A stretch of 55,952 bases of DNA, taken from positions 1-55,952 of the forward strand of contig JANQMU010000050.1 of assembly GCA_028279875.1 (NCBI GenBank), read 5' to 3'. Position 1 is the first letter of the stretch. Each line of letters begins with the position of its first letter. Source of the stretch: Rhizobiaceae bacterium (GTDB lineage Bacteria > Pseudomonadota > Alphaproteobacteria > Rhizobiales > Rhizobiaceae). Positions 1-8,216 of the stretch are shown here, in pieces. The position numbers were made by a program, and so were the translations under genes. A model generated the notes under the pieces. It saw nothing but the letters and a program-made list of their open reading frames with translations. It did not search any database and had not been told where the DNA came from.

Positions 1-1
1 A

Positions 2-157
2 GCAAATGCCGAGGATGTCGGCAAACTTGAGACGCGAGTTGACAGGATTGAGGATCGCGCGGGGGACATCCGCGAAAGACTGAGGGGCATTGAAGTGACG
101 CAGCAGCAGCAAAACGAGACCTTGAAGCGGATCCTGCGGGCGGTCGAGGGACAATAG
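2..157 (+). CDS. C-terminal fragment of a coiled-coil protein
   Basis: An open frame enters from the left edge and stops at TAG 155-157, giving the last 51 residues of a protein. They are rich in Glu, Arg, Lys and Gln, with heptad-like spacing of Leu, Val and Ile (for example KLETRVDRIEDR and ETLKRILRAVEG), and they hold a QQQQ run. This looks like a coiled coil. The start and most of the protein lie outside the window, so no family can be named; small phage-like or membrane-anchored coiled-coil proteins often end this way. A 7-bp hairpin follows at 234-252. Confidence 0.6.
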   Translation, partial: ANAEDVGKLETRVDRIEDRAGDIRERLRGIEVTQQQQNETLKRILRAVEGQ

Positions 158-233
158 GCTGCGATCAGGCCCGCAAACTCTTCATCGGTATCGACGGCCT
201 TCGGCCATGCGGACGCAATATCGAGCCTGAATC

Positions 234-252
234 ATCGGGATCGCTTCCCGAT
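234..252 (+). terminator. Hairpin without U-tract downstream of the first gene
   Basis: ATCGGGA (234-240) and TCCCGAT (246-252) form a perfect 7-bp stem with a 5-base loop. It lies 77 bases after the first stop codon. No run of T follows, so termination is uncertain. The rest of the 158-340 gap holds a second dyad, ATTTGT-attg-ACAAAT around 287-302, which contains a TTGACA (292-297) but no clear -10 box. Confidence 0.3.
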
Positions 253-340
253 AATGGACCGAACAACGCCATTGATCCTAAATAATTTGTATTGACAAAT
301 ATTTGCCGCCCATGCTTGTTCTGACCGGCAGGAGGGCTCG

Positions 341-1510
341 ATGGTCTTGGTTGCCGGCACAGGAATGACCGCATTCAACCGGCGAAAAGACGGCAGCGGA
401 TTTCGCGACTGGGCAGCACAGGCGTTTCATTCAGCCCTTGCATCCGCGGATGTCGATCGCGGCGACATCGATGCCCTCGTGGTCGCCAGCGAAAGCGACT
501 TTTTCTCCCTGCAACTCAATCCCTCATCCGTTCTGGCGGATGATTTCGGGCTCGCCGGCGCAGCCTGCCAGCGGGTCGAGGGCGGCGGCGCCTCGGGCCA
601 GCTTGCCGTTCACGCCGGTGCGTCTCTTGTTCTGTCGGGCGTCGCACACAGGGTTGCGGTGGTCGGCTTCGAGCCATCGGCCTCCTTCCTTGAGCCCGCT
701 TCGGTCATTTCGCTCTACGGATATTCCTTCGATGCCTGGACCGACGGCATGATCGATGTCTCGGCCACCGCGCTCTACGCCCTGTCAGCCAGGGCCTTTA
801 TGGAACGGACCGGTGCGACCGTGTCGGACTTTGCCGCCGTGGCGGTGCAAAACCGGGAAAACGCCCGCGGCAATCCGGACGCGCATCTGCCCCTGGATAT
901 CGCTGAAGAAGACGTTTTTGCCTCCCCCATTGTGTCGGAGCCCTATCGGCGTCTCGACTGTTCACCGCTGAGCGACGGCGCCGCTGCCATCATTCTTGGC
1001 ACGCGCGATGCCGTCCCGGCCAGCCGCCACTCGGCCCCATGGATCGCGGGTATAGGCGCGGCAAACGATCGCGTTCGCTTGGGCGATCGGTCCGATCCCG
1101 GATATTTCGGGGCAAAAAAAAGCGCAGCAAAACGCGCCTATGCCATGGCGGGTGTTTCCAGGCCGCAAAGCCAGATTGAGATCGCCGAGGTCTATGACCC
1201 CTATTCGGGCGCCCAGTTGCAGGCGATCGAGGTCCTTGGCTTTTCCGAGGGTTTCCTGGCTGAACACCGTCGGCGCGAATTCGGCCCGGCGGGCCGCCTG
1301 CCAGTCAACACGTCCGGTGGACTGCTGGGGCAGGGCGCTCCCGTCGGCGCAACCGGCATTGCCCAGGTGATCGCCTGCGCAAGGCAGATGGAGGGCTGCT
1401 ACCATGACAGTCTGCAACTCGCCACGCCGCCGCGCATCGCCGTCGCCGACACGCATGGTGGCGTGGGCACCACCTGCGCCGTGACGGTTTTGAAGGCGGG
1501 CGCGGCATGA
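341..1510 (+). CDS. Thiolase-like (SCP-x/Ltp2 type) protein lacking thiolase catalytic residues
   Basis: This 389-residue protein has the thiolase fold pattern: an N-terminal VAGTGMTAF strand, a GASGQLAVHAGASLVLSG helix, an EVYDPYSGAQLQAIEVLGF segment and a C-terminal GGLLGQGAPVGATG motif. The residues that make a thiolase work are changed. The nucleophile Cys is Gly (about residue 83, GASG for CASG), the His of GHPxGA is Ala (GAPVGA), and the last Cys/His loop reads DTHGGVG. Such proteins belong to the lipid-transfer/SCP2-thiolase-like group and often need a DUF35 partner, which is encoded next with an ATGA overlap. By analogy with the steroid side-chain enzyme Ltp2, it may be a retro-aldolase acting on a CoA thioester. 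This is inference. The start is supported by AGGAGG at 330-335. Confidence 0.8.
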   Translation: MVLVAGTGMTAFNRRKDGSGFRDWAAQAFHSALASADVDRGDIDALVVASESDFFSLQLNPSSVLADDFGLAGAACQRVEGGGASGQLAVHAGASLVLSGVAHRVAVVGFEPSASFLEPASVISLYGYSFDAWTDGMIDVSATALYALSARAFMERTGATVSDFAAVAVQNRENARGNPDAHLPLDIAEEDVFASPIVSEPYRRLDCSPLSDGAAAIILGTRDAVPASRHSAPWIAGIGAANDRVRLGDRSDPGYFGAKKSAAKRAYAMAGVSRPQSQIEIAEVYDPYSGAQLQAIEVLGFSEGFLAEHRRREFGPAGRLPVNTSGGLLGQGAPVGATGIAQVIACARQMEGCYHDSLQLATPPRIAVADTHGGVGTTCAVTVLKAGAA

Positions 1511-1905
1511 AACACAAACTGGAACTTGACTACACATTGGGAGCTGGTGCGCTGGCACCATATCTCGATGCCCTCGGGAGGGGCGTGGCGATGGCAAGAC
1601 ATTGCCGGCGCTGCAATCGAACGACCTTTCCTCCGGAACGCCTGTGCTCATGCCAGCCGCGCAACGCCGACACGTCCGACCTTGGCTGGCGCGAATTATC
1701 AGGATTTGCACGCATCGCCTTTCGAACGGACGGTCCTGCCGGAAGTTTTGCGCTGGCGCAATTCGACGGTGCCGATAACCGTTCGGTCTGTCGTATCGCC
1801 AATCCGCGGGCGAGCGGGACAGAGGCGATGCTGCAGCCTGCCAAAGGAGAGAAGCCGGGCATCACAATTCAGATCAGGGGAGATGGTCTTGAAATCAATG
1901 AATGA
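1507..1905 (+). CDS. DUF35 OB-fold protein with rubredoxin-like zinc ribbon
   Basis: This 132-residue protein has an N-terminal zinc knuckle, C33-x2-C36 and C47-x-C49, followed by a beta-rich segment, as in DUF35/ChsH2-like acyl-CoA-associated proteins. The family usually binds acyl-CoA and pairs with a thiolase-like subunit. Its ATG overlaps the stop of the upstream thiolase-like gene (ATGA at 1507-1510), and its own stop overlaps the start of the acyl-CoA synthetase, so the three genes are almost surely translationally coupled. After the zinc ribbon the sequence is more diverged than typical (FARIAFRTDGPAGSFALAQF replaces the usual VYxPPxxF strand region). Confidence 0.8.
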   Translation: MKHKLELDYTLGAGALAPYLDALGRGVAMARHCRRCNRTTFPPERLCSCQPRNADTSDLGWRELSGFARIAFRTDGPAGSFALAQFDGADNRSVCRIANPRASGTEAMLQPAKGEKPGITIQIRGDGLEINE

Positions 1906-3562
1906 TTGGTCCGACGACGCGTTGGCTGCGATTGGTCTTGAGCGGCACGGGGATCGGTTGAAGATCTCCATTCCCGCAGATTGCAACATTTACGGGATGA
2001 CGGTCGGCCGGTTTCTCGGGCCGGACGACCGCGATCGATTAGCGCTTCGTTTCGAGCGGCCCGATTGCACGCTGGAGGACTACAGCTTTGCGGATATTGA
2101 CGCGGCCGCGACGGCACTTGCAGCGCATCTGAGGCAAAACGGCTACGGTCGCGGGGATTATATCGGCCTGCATTGCGGGTTTCGGCCCGAAACGGCCATC
2201 GCCCATATGGCGGTCTGCAAGATCGGCGCCGTCGCCGTAACCCTCTCGCAGCTTTATGGCCCTGAAACCCTCGCCCATGCCCTCAATGACTGCGGGGCAA
2301 CCGTGTTGCTGACGACGGAATCTGCCTGGGCACCTTTGCGCGATGAGGCGCAGGTGCTGTTTCCTCAGCTGAAAAATGTACTGGTTGCCGCCAGTTCCGG
2401 CCCTGAGACGGATCTGACCGCGGTCCTTGACGGTGCAGCACCACATGATTTTCAACCGGATTTCACCGGTGCCAATGACCCCGCGCTGTTGATGTACACG
2501 TCCGGCTCCACCGGCATGCCGAAGGGCATCCTGCATGGGCATCGTGTGCTTGCGTCCTACCGGCCGTCGATCAATCTGTTTTTCAACCTGTCTCTGGAGG
2601 ATGCTGATGCCGTCTACTGGTCCCCCTCCGATTGGGCCTGGGTAGGCGGATTGCTGGACATGCTGTTGCCGGCCTGGCTTGCCGGCCGGCCGGTGGTGAC
2701 GTCTGAAACCCGCTTCGGAGCGGATTGGGCATTCGACTTCATGGCGCGCCACAAGGTGACCCACACATTCCTCGCACCCAGCGCCATCCGCCGTCTGGCA
2801 CAGACGCCCGATCCCCGGGAACAGCATGATCTTTCGCTGCGGGTGATCTGCACCGGCGGTGAAGCATTGGCAGCCGAAATTCTCGAATGGGCTGAAAACG
2901 CACTGGGTGTCGTCTGCAACGAGTTTTACGGAATGACGGAAGTCAACCATCTGATCGGCAATTGCGCGAAACTGTTTCCGCGGCGTGCCGGTTCGATGGG
3001 GCTTGCCTATCCGGGCCACCAGGTGCTGCTGGTGGATGGCGAGGGGCGAGACGTCGCCACCGGCGAAATCGGCGAGATTGTCACCACATCCGATGCCCCC
3101 ACGCGCTATCTCGGCTATCTCAACAGTCCGGACAGGGAGGCCGAATTGCTGTTGGGTTCCTATATGCGCACCCATGATCTGGCGGTCCGTGATGAGGACG
3201 GCTATTTCTGGTACAAGGGCCGCTCCGATGATCTGATCAAATCATCCGGTTTCCGCATCGGACCCTCGGAAATCGAGGAGTGCCTGATCGCCCATCCGGC
3301 GGTCGCCGAGGCAGCCGTGGTCGGCAAGCCGGACAAGGACCGCGGTGCGATCGTCAAGGCGTTTGTCAGGCGCGCGAGGAAGTTTGCTGACCGTCCGGCG
3401 GAACCGCTCAAGCAGGAACTTGCCGACCATGTTCGCAAACGGCTGGCTCCCTATAAGGCGCCTCGTGAAATAGAATTTGTCGATGGTTTCGAACTGACAT
3501 CCTCGGGAAAAATCAATCGCAAAGCGTTGCGGCTGGCGGAAGCGGCGGCCAGTCAGACATGA
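1898..3562 (+). CDS. Acyl-CoA synthetase (AMP-forming, medium-chain/acetyl-CoA synthetase-like)
   Basis: An adenylate-forming ligase of about 554 residues that activates a carboxylic acid to its CoA thioester with ATP. Visible motifs are the P-loop TSGSTGMPKG (near residue 203), the YGMTE motif (near 344), the hinge region YKGRSDDLIKSSGFRIGPSEIE, and the C-terminal catalytic Lys in SSGKINRKALR. The long PSDWAWVGG segment resembles acetyl/medium-chain acyl-CoA synthetases. The substrate cannot be told. Two ATGs are possible, 1883 and 1898; neither has an ideal ribosome site (AGGGG at 1876-1880). I prefer 1898, which overlaps the DUF35 stop. It probably feeds the thiolase-like/DUF35 pair upstream with its CoA substrate. 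Confidence 0.85.
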   Translation: MNDWSDDALAAIGLERHGDRLKISIPADCNIYGMTVGRFLGPDDRDRLALRFERPDCTLEDYSFADIDAAATALAAHLRQNGYGRGDYIGLHCGFRPETAIAHMAVCKIGAVAVTLSQLYGPETLAHALNDCGATVLLTTESAWAPLRDEAQVLFPQLKNVLVAASSGPETDLTAVLDGAAPHDFQPDFTGANDPALLMYTSGSTGMPKGILHGHRVLASYRPSINLFFNLSLEDADAVYWSPSDWAWVGGLLDMLLPAWLAGRPVVTSETRFGADWAFDFMARHKVTHTFLAPSAIRRLAQTPDPREQHDLSLRVICTGGEALAAEILEWAENALGVVCNEFYGMTEVNHLIGNCAKLFPRRAGSMGLAYPGHQVLLVDGEGRDVATGEIGEIVTTSDAPTRYLGYLNSPDREAELLLGSYMRTHDLAVRDEDGYFWYKGRSDDLIKSSGFRIGPSEIEECLIAHPAVAEAAVVGKPDKDRGAIVKAFVRRARKFADRPAEPLKQELADHVRKRLAPYKAPREIEFVDGFELTSSGKINRKALRLAEAAASQT

Positions 3563-3696
3563 AATCCGGTGACGCATGGTGATCGCCGCAACCTGGTGCG
3601 GCTTTCATTCCTTGAGACGGATGCAGGTCCCGTTTATGTAAAAGGTATTCTGCGGCCGGCGGCTCGCGTCCGGTCCGCCTAATCAAGGGTGTCCCT

Positions 3697-5124
3697 ATGC
3701 CTTCTCCGCTCACAATCGCCGTCATTCAGGCTTCCCTGCCAAGCTACTTTCCGGACAAGCACACTGTATTCGAGCGCTGCCAGAAAGCACTCGACGAGAT
3801 TTGCGAGGCTGAAGGCGCGCGGCTGATAACGGCTCCCGGAAGGCCGATGAACGGCACGGAGGCACGGGCGGCCGCCGATTTCTGCCTGTCAGAGGGGGCG
3901 GATTTTGCCTTGCTCATTCACGGCGGATTTACAATGGGCGACGTTGCACAGACGCTGGCGTCCCAAGCCATACCCCTGGGTGTTTGGGCAACGCCGGAGC
4001 CGACCCTGGACGGCGATATTCAGTTGAACAACTTCGTGTCGCTGAACATGACCATGTCCATTGCACGAAAAGTGCGTGACCTGAAACACAACCCGATCCA
4101 GTGGTATTTCGGCGCGCCCGATAGTGCCGCGCTGCGATCAAGGCTGGTGAATACGCTGCGTGCGCTCAGCATGATCAAGAGCCTGAAGCGCGCGCGCATA
4201 GCCCTTGTCGGCGGACTGGCTCCGACATTCTACAATATGGAGGTGTCGGCAAACACACTCAAGCGGCGTTTCGATATCGATGTCGAGGCCTTTGAAATCT
4301 CAGAGCTGACGGACCGTATGCGCGCGGTTGAGCCGTCGCGGGCCGACGCGGAAGTTGCCGATATGAGCGCCGCAGCGCAGGTCAGTGGTGTTACGGCCAG
4401 CCAGATGGAATTGAATGCCCGCGCGGCAATCGCCCTTCAGGACATTGCCGCCGAGGGCCGGTTTGATGCCCTGGCGGTTTCCGATTGGCCGGCGCTGCAG
4501 GCAGACCCCGGCATCCACCCGGGAGCCGCGTTCACCTGGCTGGAGGAAAAGTACCGAATTCCGGTTGCGTCGGAAGGGGACTTGCTGGGAGCCCTGACGC
4601 AGTTGGCGGCTCGGACAATGACGGGAAAGGTCGGATATCTCCTCGACATGACCGAACCCGATCTCGACAATGGCGACCTGCTGATGTGGCATGGCGGTGG
4701 CGGACCGCTCTATCTTGCCAATGACGACGGTGCTGCCTGGATCAATCATCCGATGATCGGAAGGGGAACCGAAAAGGGTGCCTGTTTCGGAACGATCAGT
4801 GATCTGGTTTTCCGTGACGGGACGGTAACGGTGTTTCGGATCGCCGATGACGCCACCGCTCTGTTCGAAATGACAGCGCAGGTGAAGGGGCGATCTCCGT
4901 CTGGCTATAGCGGGTGCCGCGGTTGGCTCCGCGATTTCGCCTTTGCAGGGCATCCGGCATCAGTTGAGGATGTGGTTTCGACGGTGATGGGACACGGTGT
5001 CGAACATCATTTTGTCCTGGTTCCAGGGCACCACCATGAAGTCCTGGCAGAGTTTGGCGTATGGGCCGGTTTGCGCCAGTTGAAGTCGCTGCCGGCGCGC
5101 AATTTTCTTTCAGGAGCCGTCTGA
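3697..5124 (+). CDS. L-fucose/L-arabinose isomerase-like protein
   Basis: A 475-residue protein similar in layout to the sugar isomerases of the L-fucose/L-arabinose isomerase fold. An N-terminal Rossmann-like half (IAVIQASLPSYFPDK, then GADFALLIHGGFTMGDV) is followed by a middle domain and a C-terminal metal-site half. Candidate metal ligands are Glu in ASEGDLLGALTQL (near residue 291), Asp in LLDMTEPDLDNGD, and His in the MWHGGGGP and GHHHEVL segments. The family's usual HCG is HGG here, so the exact substrate and activity are open. Start ATG 3697 follows AAGGG by about nine bases. It runs in the same direction as the acyl-CoA synthetase operon, 134 bases downstream, and may be separately transcribed. 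Confidence 0.65.
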   Translation: MPSPLTIAVIQASLPSYFPDKHTVFERCQKALDEICEAEGARLITAPGRPMNGTEARAAADFCLSEGADFALLIHGGFTMGDVAQTLASQAIPLGVWATPEPTLDGDIQLNNFVSLNMTMSIARKVRDLKHNPIQWYFGAPDSAALRSRLVNTLRALSMIKSLKRARIALVGGLAPTFYNMEVSANTLKRRFDIDVEAFEISELTDRMRAVEPSRADAEVADMSAAAQVSGVTASQMELNARAAIALQDIAAEGRFDALAVSDWPALQADPGIHPGAAFTWLEEKYRIPVASEGDLLGALTQLAARTMTGKVGYLLDMTEPDLDNGDLLMWHGGGGPLYLANDDGAAWINHPMIGRGTEKGACFGTISDLVFRDGTVTVFRIADDATALFEMTAQVKGRSPSGYSGCRGWLRDFAFAGHPASVEDVVSTVMGHGVEHHFVLVPGHHHEVLAEFGVWAGLRQLKSLPARNFLSGAV

Positions 5125-5219
5125 ACGACGGAGCCCTTCCGCCCCACTGTCAAGAGACGTCAGCGCGATGGAGATCGTCGCGCGCCGGCCATAAACGCTT
5201 CGAATGCGCCTTCCTCTGC

Positions 5220-5987
5220 TCACATGCGCCGGAAATCGGGGCTGGGTCGTCCCCACAGGCAGCGAGGATAATAGGGGTAGGTGTCGGTTGCGAAATAGAC
5301 GAACTTGCCGTTCAGCATCCCGCCATTGCACTGGTCAAGCGTCCCGGATCCACCGACATATACCCAATCCTCGACATAGGTGCCATCATGCCTTCCACCC
5401 GGCCCTGAGGGGCGGTTGCCGCTTTTGTGGCGGTAACCCGACTTGGCTCCCGATCCGATATAATGAATTTCAAATCCGTCCGATGCGTAGCCGATCTGTG
5501 TTCCGCCTTTTGTCTTCAAGGCTGATAGGGGCGTTCCATGATAGTGGTACCTGCCGCGGTTATCGACATGGCCGTTGGCTGAATCCATCCCGAGAAGGTC
5601 GGCCGCGCCCATGCCCTCCAAATTCCAGCCGGAACTGCGGTTGCGGCTGTGCCCCCGGCGTGAGGACGGGTCCCAATAGTCTGCTGTTCCCGGACGGATA
5701 AGGACTCCGTTGAGTGCGATGCCAATGGCGCCATGGCCGGTTCCGGAAGCACGGCTGCGCTTTCTCGGGTTGGCATCGACACAGACATTGATTTTCTGTG
5801 CCCTTATGGAATGCGGATTGCCGCGGTTGGGAAACTGGCCCGTGGCGTGGTTCGGAATGTTGTTGGAGCGGATACACACCTGGTTCCCGCGCTCGGATAT
5901 CTGCACCCAGTTGCCGGCGGCGATGGCATATCCTGTGAAGGCAACAATTCCAGCCGCAACCGCGGCAAGAGCGAATTTGTTTACCAT
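5220..5987 (-). CDS. Secreted YHYH-domain protein
   Basis: A 255-residue exported protein. Residues 1 to about 25 (MVNKFALAAVAAGIVAF...AIAAG) form a signal peptide. The mature part has the YHYH family marks: an NGV strand, RYHYHGTP, DGFEIHY, LDQCNG, and a C-terminal FATDTYPYYPRCLWG. YHYH-domain proteins are periplasmic or extracellular and of largely unknown function; the His cluster suggests metal binding. Four Cys in the mature part could form disulfides. The start at 5987 is chosen because AGGAGGG lies eight bases upstream; a longer frame to 6023 lacks such a site. It converges with the isomerase-like gene. Confidence 0.75.
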   Translation of the reverse strand: MVNKFALAAVAAGIVAFTGYAIAAGNWVQISERGNQVCIRSNNIPNHATGQFPNRGNPHSIRAQKINVCVDANPRKRSRASGTGHGAIGIALNGVLIRPGTADYWDPSSRRGHSRNRSSGWNLEGMGAADLLGMDSANGHVDNRGRYHYHGTPLSALKTKGGTQIGYASDGFEIHYIGSGAKSGYRHKSGNRPSGPGGRHDGTYVEDWVYVGGSGTLDQCNGGMLNGKFVYFATDTYPYYPRCLWGRPSPDFRRM

Positions 5988-6143
5988 GTTGGTCCCTCCT
6001 GATGGTGGCCGTGAATGGTTCACCAGCCTTCGGAACCAAGTTAGGAAGAGCCGGTTTTCGCTTTCCTTTCCGGCAGGTTAAATCTCGGTAATGGTGGCTT
6101 CAAATACGGTGTGACGGAGCGAGCGTAAAGCGGATGACAAGTG

Positions 6144-6407
6144 CTATGGCGTGCCTGTGTTCCAGCGATCAAGCTTGGGAATGCCTCTTGTGAATATCCA
6201 CGCCATGAACCCCGGCATGCCCCGCTTTTTCAACTGTTCGATACAGTGTTTTTGCATGTCGGCGGCCGTGAAGTCGGGATGGATGAACATGCCGTTTTTG
6301 TAGCACAGTGAACAGAATTCCTCGCTTAGTGTCCCGTCCAGATTGGTGCCGCCGCCATTTTCATCTTTGCTGAGTGGCATACCACAGCTTTGACATTTTC
6401 CGCTCAT
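6144..6407 (-). CDS. Small putative zinc-ribbon protein
   Basis: An 87-residue cytoplasmic protein with an N-terminal zinc ribbon: C-x2-C in GKCQSCGMPLSKD and C-x2-C in EEFCSLCYKNG. It matches the small putative zinc-ribbon family whose members carry QSCGMPL near the N-terminus. The remainder (FTAADMQKHCIEQLKKRGMPGFMAWIF) is helical. Its role is unknown. Start 6407 is supported by AGGAGAG seven bases upstream; a longer frame to 6473 has none. It is divergent from the MerR gene, with only 125 bases between them, so MerR control of this gene is likely. Confidence 0.75.
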   Translation of the reverse strand: MSGKCQSCGMPLSKDENGGGTNLDGTLSEEFCSLCYKNGMFIHPDFTAADMQKHCIEQLKKRGMPGFMAWIFTRGIPKLDRWNTGTP

Positions 6408-6482
6408 GATTGCTCTCCTGGAATGCCCCAAAAAGGTGTTTCCCTCAAAACGGAGTGGGTTGCAATATTCCATTCACAACAC

Positions 6483-6515
6483 ATTTTATTTTTGCTAAGT
6501 ATGGACCATTGTCAA
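6483..6515 (-). promoter_or_regulatory. Candidate MerR-type promoter with long spacer and imperfect dyad
   Basis: Read on the reverse strand, TTGACA (6515-6510) is followed 19 bases later by AATAAA, and 21 bases later by the better match TAAAAT. The usual spacer is 17. Long spacers of 19-20 bases are typical of promoters that MerR regulators untwist. The spacer region contains an imperfect dyad, TTGACAATGGT against TTGCTAAGTAT on the opposite strand. It points to the zinc-ribbon gene and sits directly upstream of the divergent MerR gene. Confidence 0.45.
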
Positions 6516-6532
6516 TGCTTATGTGTCTATAG

Positions 6533-6946
6533 ATGAGAATCGGTGAAATTGCACGCCGAAGCGGCTTGAGCCGCGACACCATCCGCTTCTATGAGCGGCA
6601 CGGGCTGATCGCGTCGACACCCGGCGCAGGTTCGACAAATTCCTACCGAGAGTATGACGGCGATCTGCTCGAACGTCTGGCGATGATCCGCGAGGCTCAG
6701 GCCGCCGGGATGTCTCTTGCCGATCTGGCGCTTTTCATCCGTCAATTGGAAGATGCTGCCGACGATGATTTTGATGCCGAAGCCTTCCTGGACCTCAAGA
6801 TTGTCGAGATCGAAAACAGGATGGCACGTTCACGGCAGTTTCTGGAGACATTACGCGCCACAAGGTTGGCCCTGTCAAGCGCGCGCGAGCAACGACATGC
6901 GTCGTCCGGAGAGGGGTGCCAATCGCCTTCCGAACGCGCTGGATAA
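6533..6946 (+). CDS. MerR-family transcriptional regulator
   Basis: A 137-residue regulator with a typical MerR N-terminus: MRIGEIARRSGLSRDTIRFYERHGLI is the winged helix-turn-helix, followed by YREYDGDLLERLAMIREAQAAGMSLADL and a long dimerisation helix (DFDAEAFLDLKIVEIENRMARSRQFLETLRATR). The tail has a single Cys (GEGCQS) and no CxnC metal loop, so the signal is not evident. It has no strong ribosome site before ATG 6533. It probably controls the divergent zinc-ribbon gene and itself through the dyad between them. Confidence 0.85.
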   Translation: MRIGEIARRSGLSRDTIRFYERHGLIASTPGAGSTNSYREYDGDLLERLAMIREAQAAGMSLADLALFIRQLEDAADDDFDAEAFLDLKIVEIENRMARSRQFLETLRATRLALSSAREQRHASSGEGCQSPSERAG

Positions 6947-6976
6947 GCCACCGGCAGTGGCCATCTCAGGAATGAT

Positions 6977-8194
6977 TCAGCCTTTGCGGAAGGGGCCATG
7001 CGCATTCAGGACGTCGCCGATCCGCTCGACATCCTGTCGCTCATGCACAAGGTAATCGGCGACCGCGTTGCGCAATCCGGGATGGGTGATGTAATGCGCC
7101 GAATGCGTCGTGACCGGGAGATATCCCCTCGACAATTTGTGTTGACCCTGTGCGCCGGCCTCGACGGTCGACAGCCCGTTCGCCAGGGCAAAATCGATTG
7201 CCTGATGGTAGCACACTTCAAAATGAAGAAACGGATGGTCCTCGATACATCCCCAATGCCGCCCATACAGCGTATCTGCGCCGATGAAATTGATCGCGCC
7301 CGCCACATAGCGGCCGTCCCGCCGGGCCATCACCAGCAGAACGTCGTCGGCCATTCTTTCACCAATCAGCGAGAAGAATGTCCGGGTAAGATAGGGACGT
7401 CCCCATTTTCGTGACCCCGTGTCCGTGTAGAATTCAAAGAAGACATCCCAGATGTTTTCCGTCAGATCCCGGCCGGTCAACCAGTCGATTTCGATGCCGT
7501 TTTCCAGCGCAACCCGGCGTTCCTTCTTGAGCGCCTTACGCTTGCGTGACGTCAGTGTTTCGAGAAACCGGTCGTAATGCTGATATCCGCAATTTCGAAA
7601 GTGAAACTGCTGATCCGTCCGGTGCAGGAAGTCCAGATCCTCGAAGGTCCCGATCTCTTCGTCCGGAACGAATGTCACATGGGCGGACGACAGATGATGT
7701 CGGTCCGTGAGCAGTTTCAGACCATTGGCCAGCGCCGACCTGGCTGGAACTGGCGGGAAATCCGCATGGGTGAGCAGGCGCGGTCCGGTTGCCGGCGTGA
7801 ACGGTATGCTGGCCTGGAGCTTGGGGTAATAATGTCCGCCCGCGCGTTCGAAGGCATCGGCCCAGCCATGGTCGAATACATACTCCCCCTGGCTGTGGCT
7901 TTTGACGTAGCAGGGCAAGGCGCCGTAGAGGATGTTGTCATCGCCCTCCAGAAGCAGATGCTGGCCGAGCCAGCCCGTATCCGAACTGGCGCAGCCGGCT
8001 TCTTCCAGTGCCGAAAGATAGGCATAGGAGACAAAGGGATTGTAGCATGCCGACGGCTCCGCATCCCGCCGCACGCCGGACAGGGCGTTCCATCTGGTTT
8101 CGTCAATATCCTTGAAGGAACTGACGATCCGCAGCTGAAATTCGAGCTGGCTCGCCGCTTCGTTCACTGATCCGGAGTTCTCCTGAGCATCCAT
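6977..8194 (-). CDS. FemAB-like GNAT-fold protein (peptidoglycan biosynthesis/recognition family)
   Basis: A 405-residue protein of the family annotated as peptidogalycan biosynthesis/recognition or FemAB-like GNAT. Typical blocks are NPFVSYAYLSALEEAG, the ALPCYVKSHSQGEYVFDHGWADAFERAGG segment, YYPKLQASIPFTPATGPRLL, the Arg/Lys-rich LTSRKRKALKKERR, and GRHWGCIEDHPFLHFEVCYHQAIDFA. The function is not well established; an aminoacyl or acyl transfer role is inferred from the fold. It is the last gene of a reverse RidA-GDPD-GNAT run, 22 bases after the GDPD gene, and it converges with the MerR gene. Confidence 0.8.
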   Translation of the reverse strand: MDAQENSGSVNEAASQLEFQLRIVSSFKDIDETRWNALSGVRRDAEPSACYNPFVSYAYLSALEEAGCASSDTGWLGQHLLLEGDDNILYGALPCYVKSHSQGEYVFDHGWADAFERAGGHYYPKLQASIPFTPATGPRLLTHADFPPVPARSALANGLKLLTDRHHLSSAHVTFVPDEEIGTFEDLDFLHRTDQQFHFRNCGYQHYDRFLETLTSRKRKALKKERRVALENGIEIDWLTGRDLTENIWDVFFEFYTDTGSRKWGRPYLTRTFFSLIGERMADDVLLVMARRDGRYVAGAINFIGADTLYGRHWGCIEDHPFLHFEVCYHQAIDFALANGLSTVEAGAQGQHKLSRGYLPVTTHSAHYITHPGLRNAVADYLVHERQDVERIGDVLNAHGPFRKG

Positions 8195-8216
8195 TCGGTC
8201 TATTTAGGCTCCGCCA

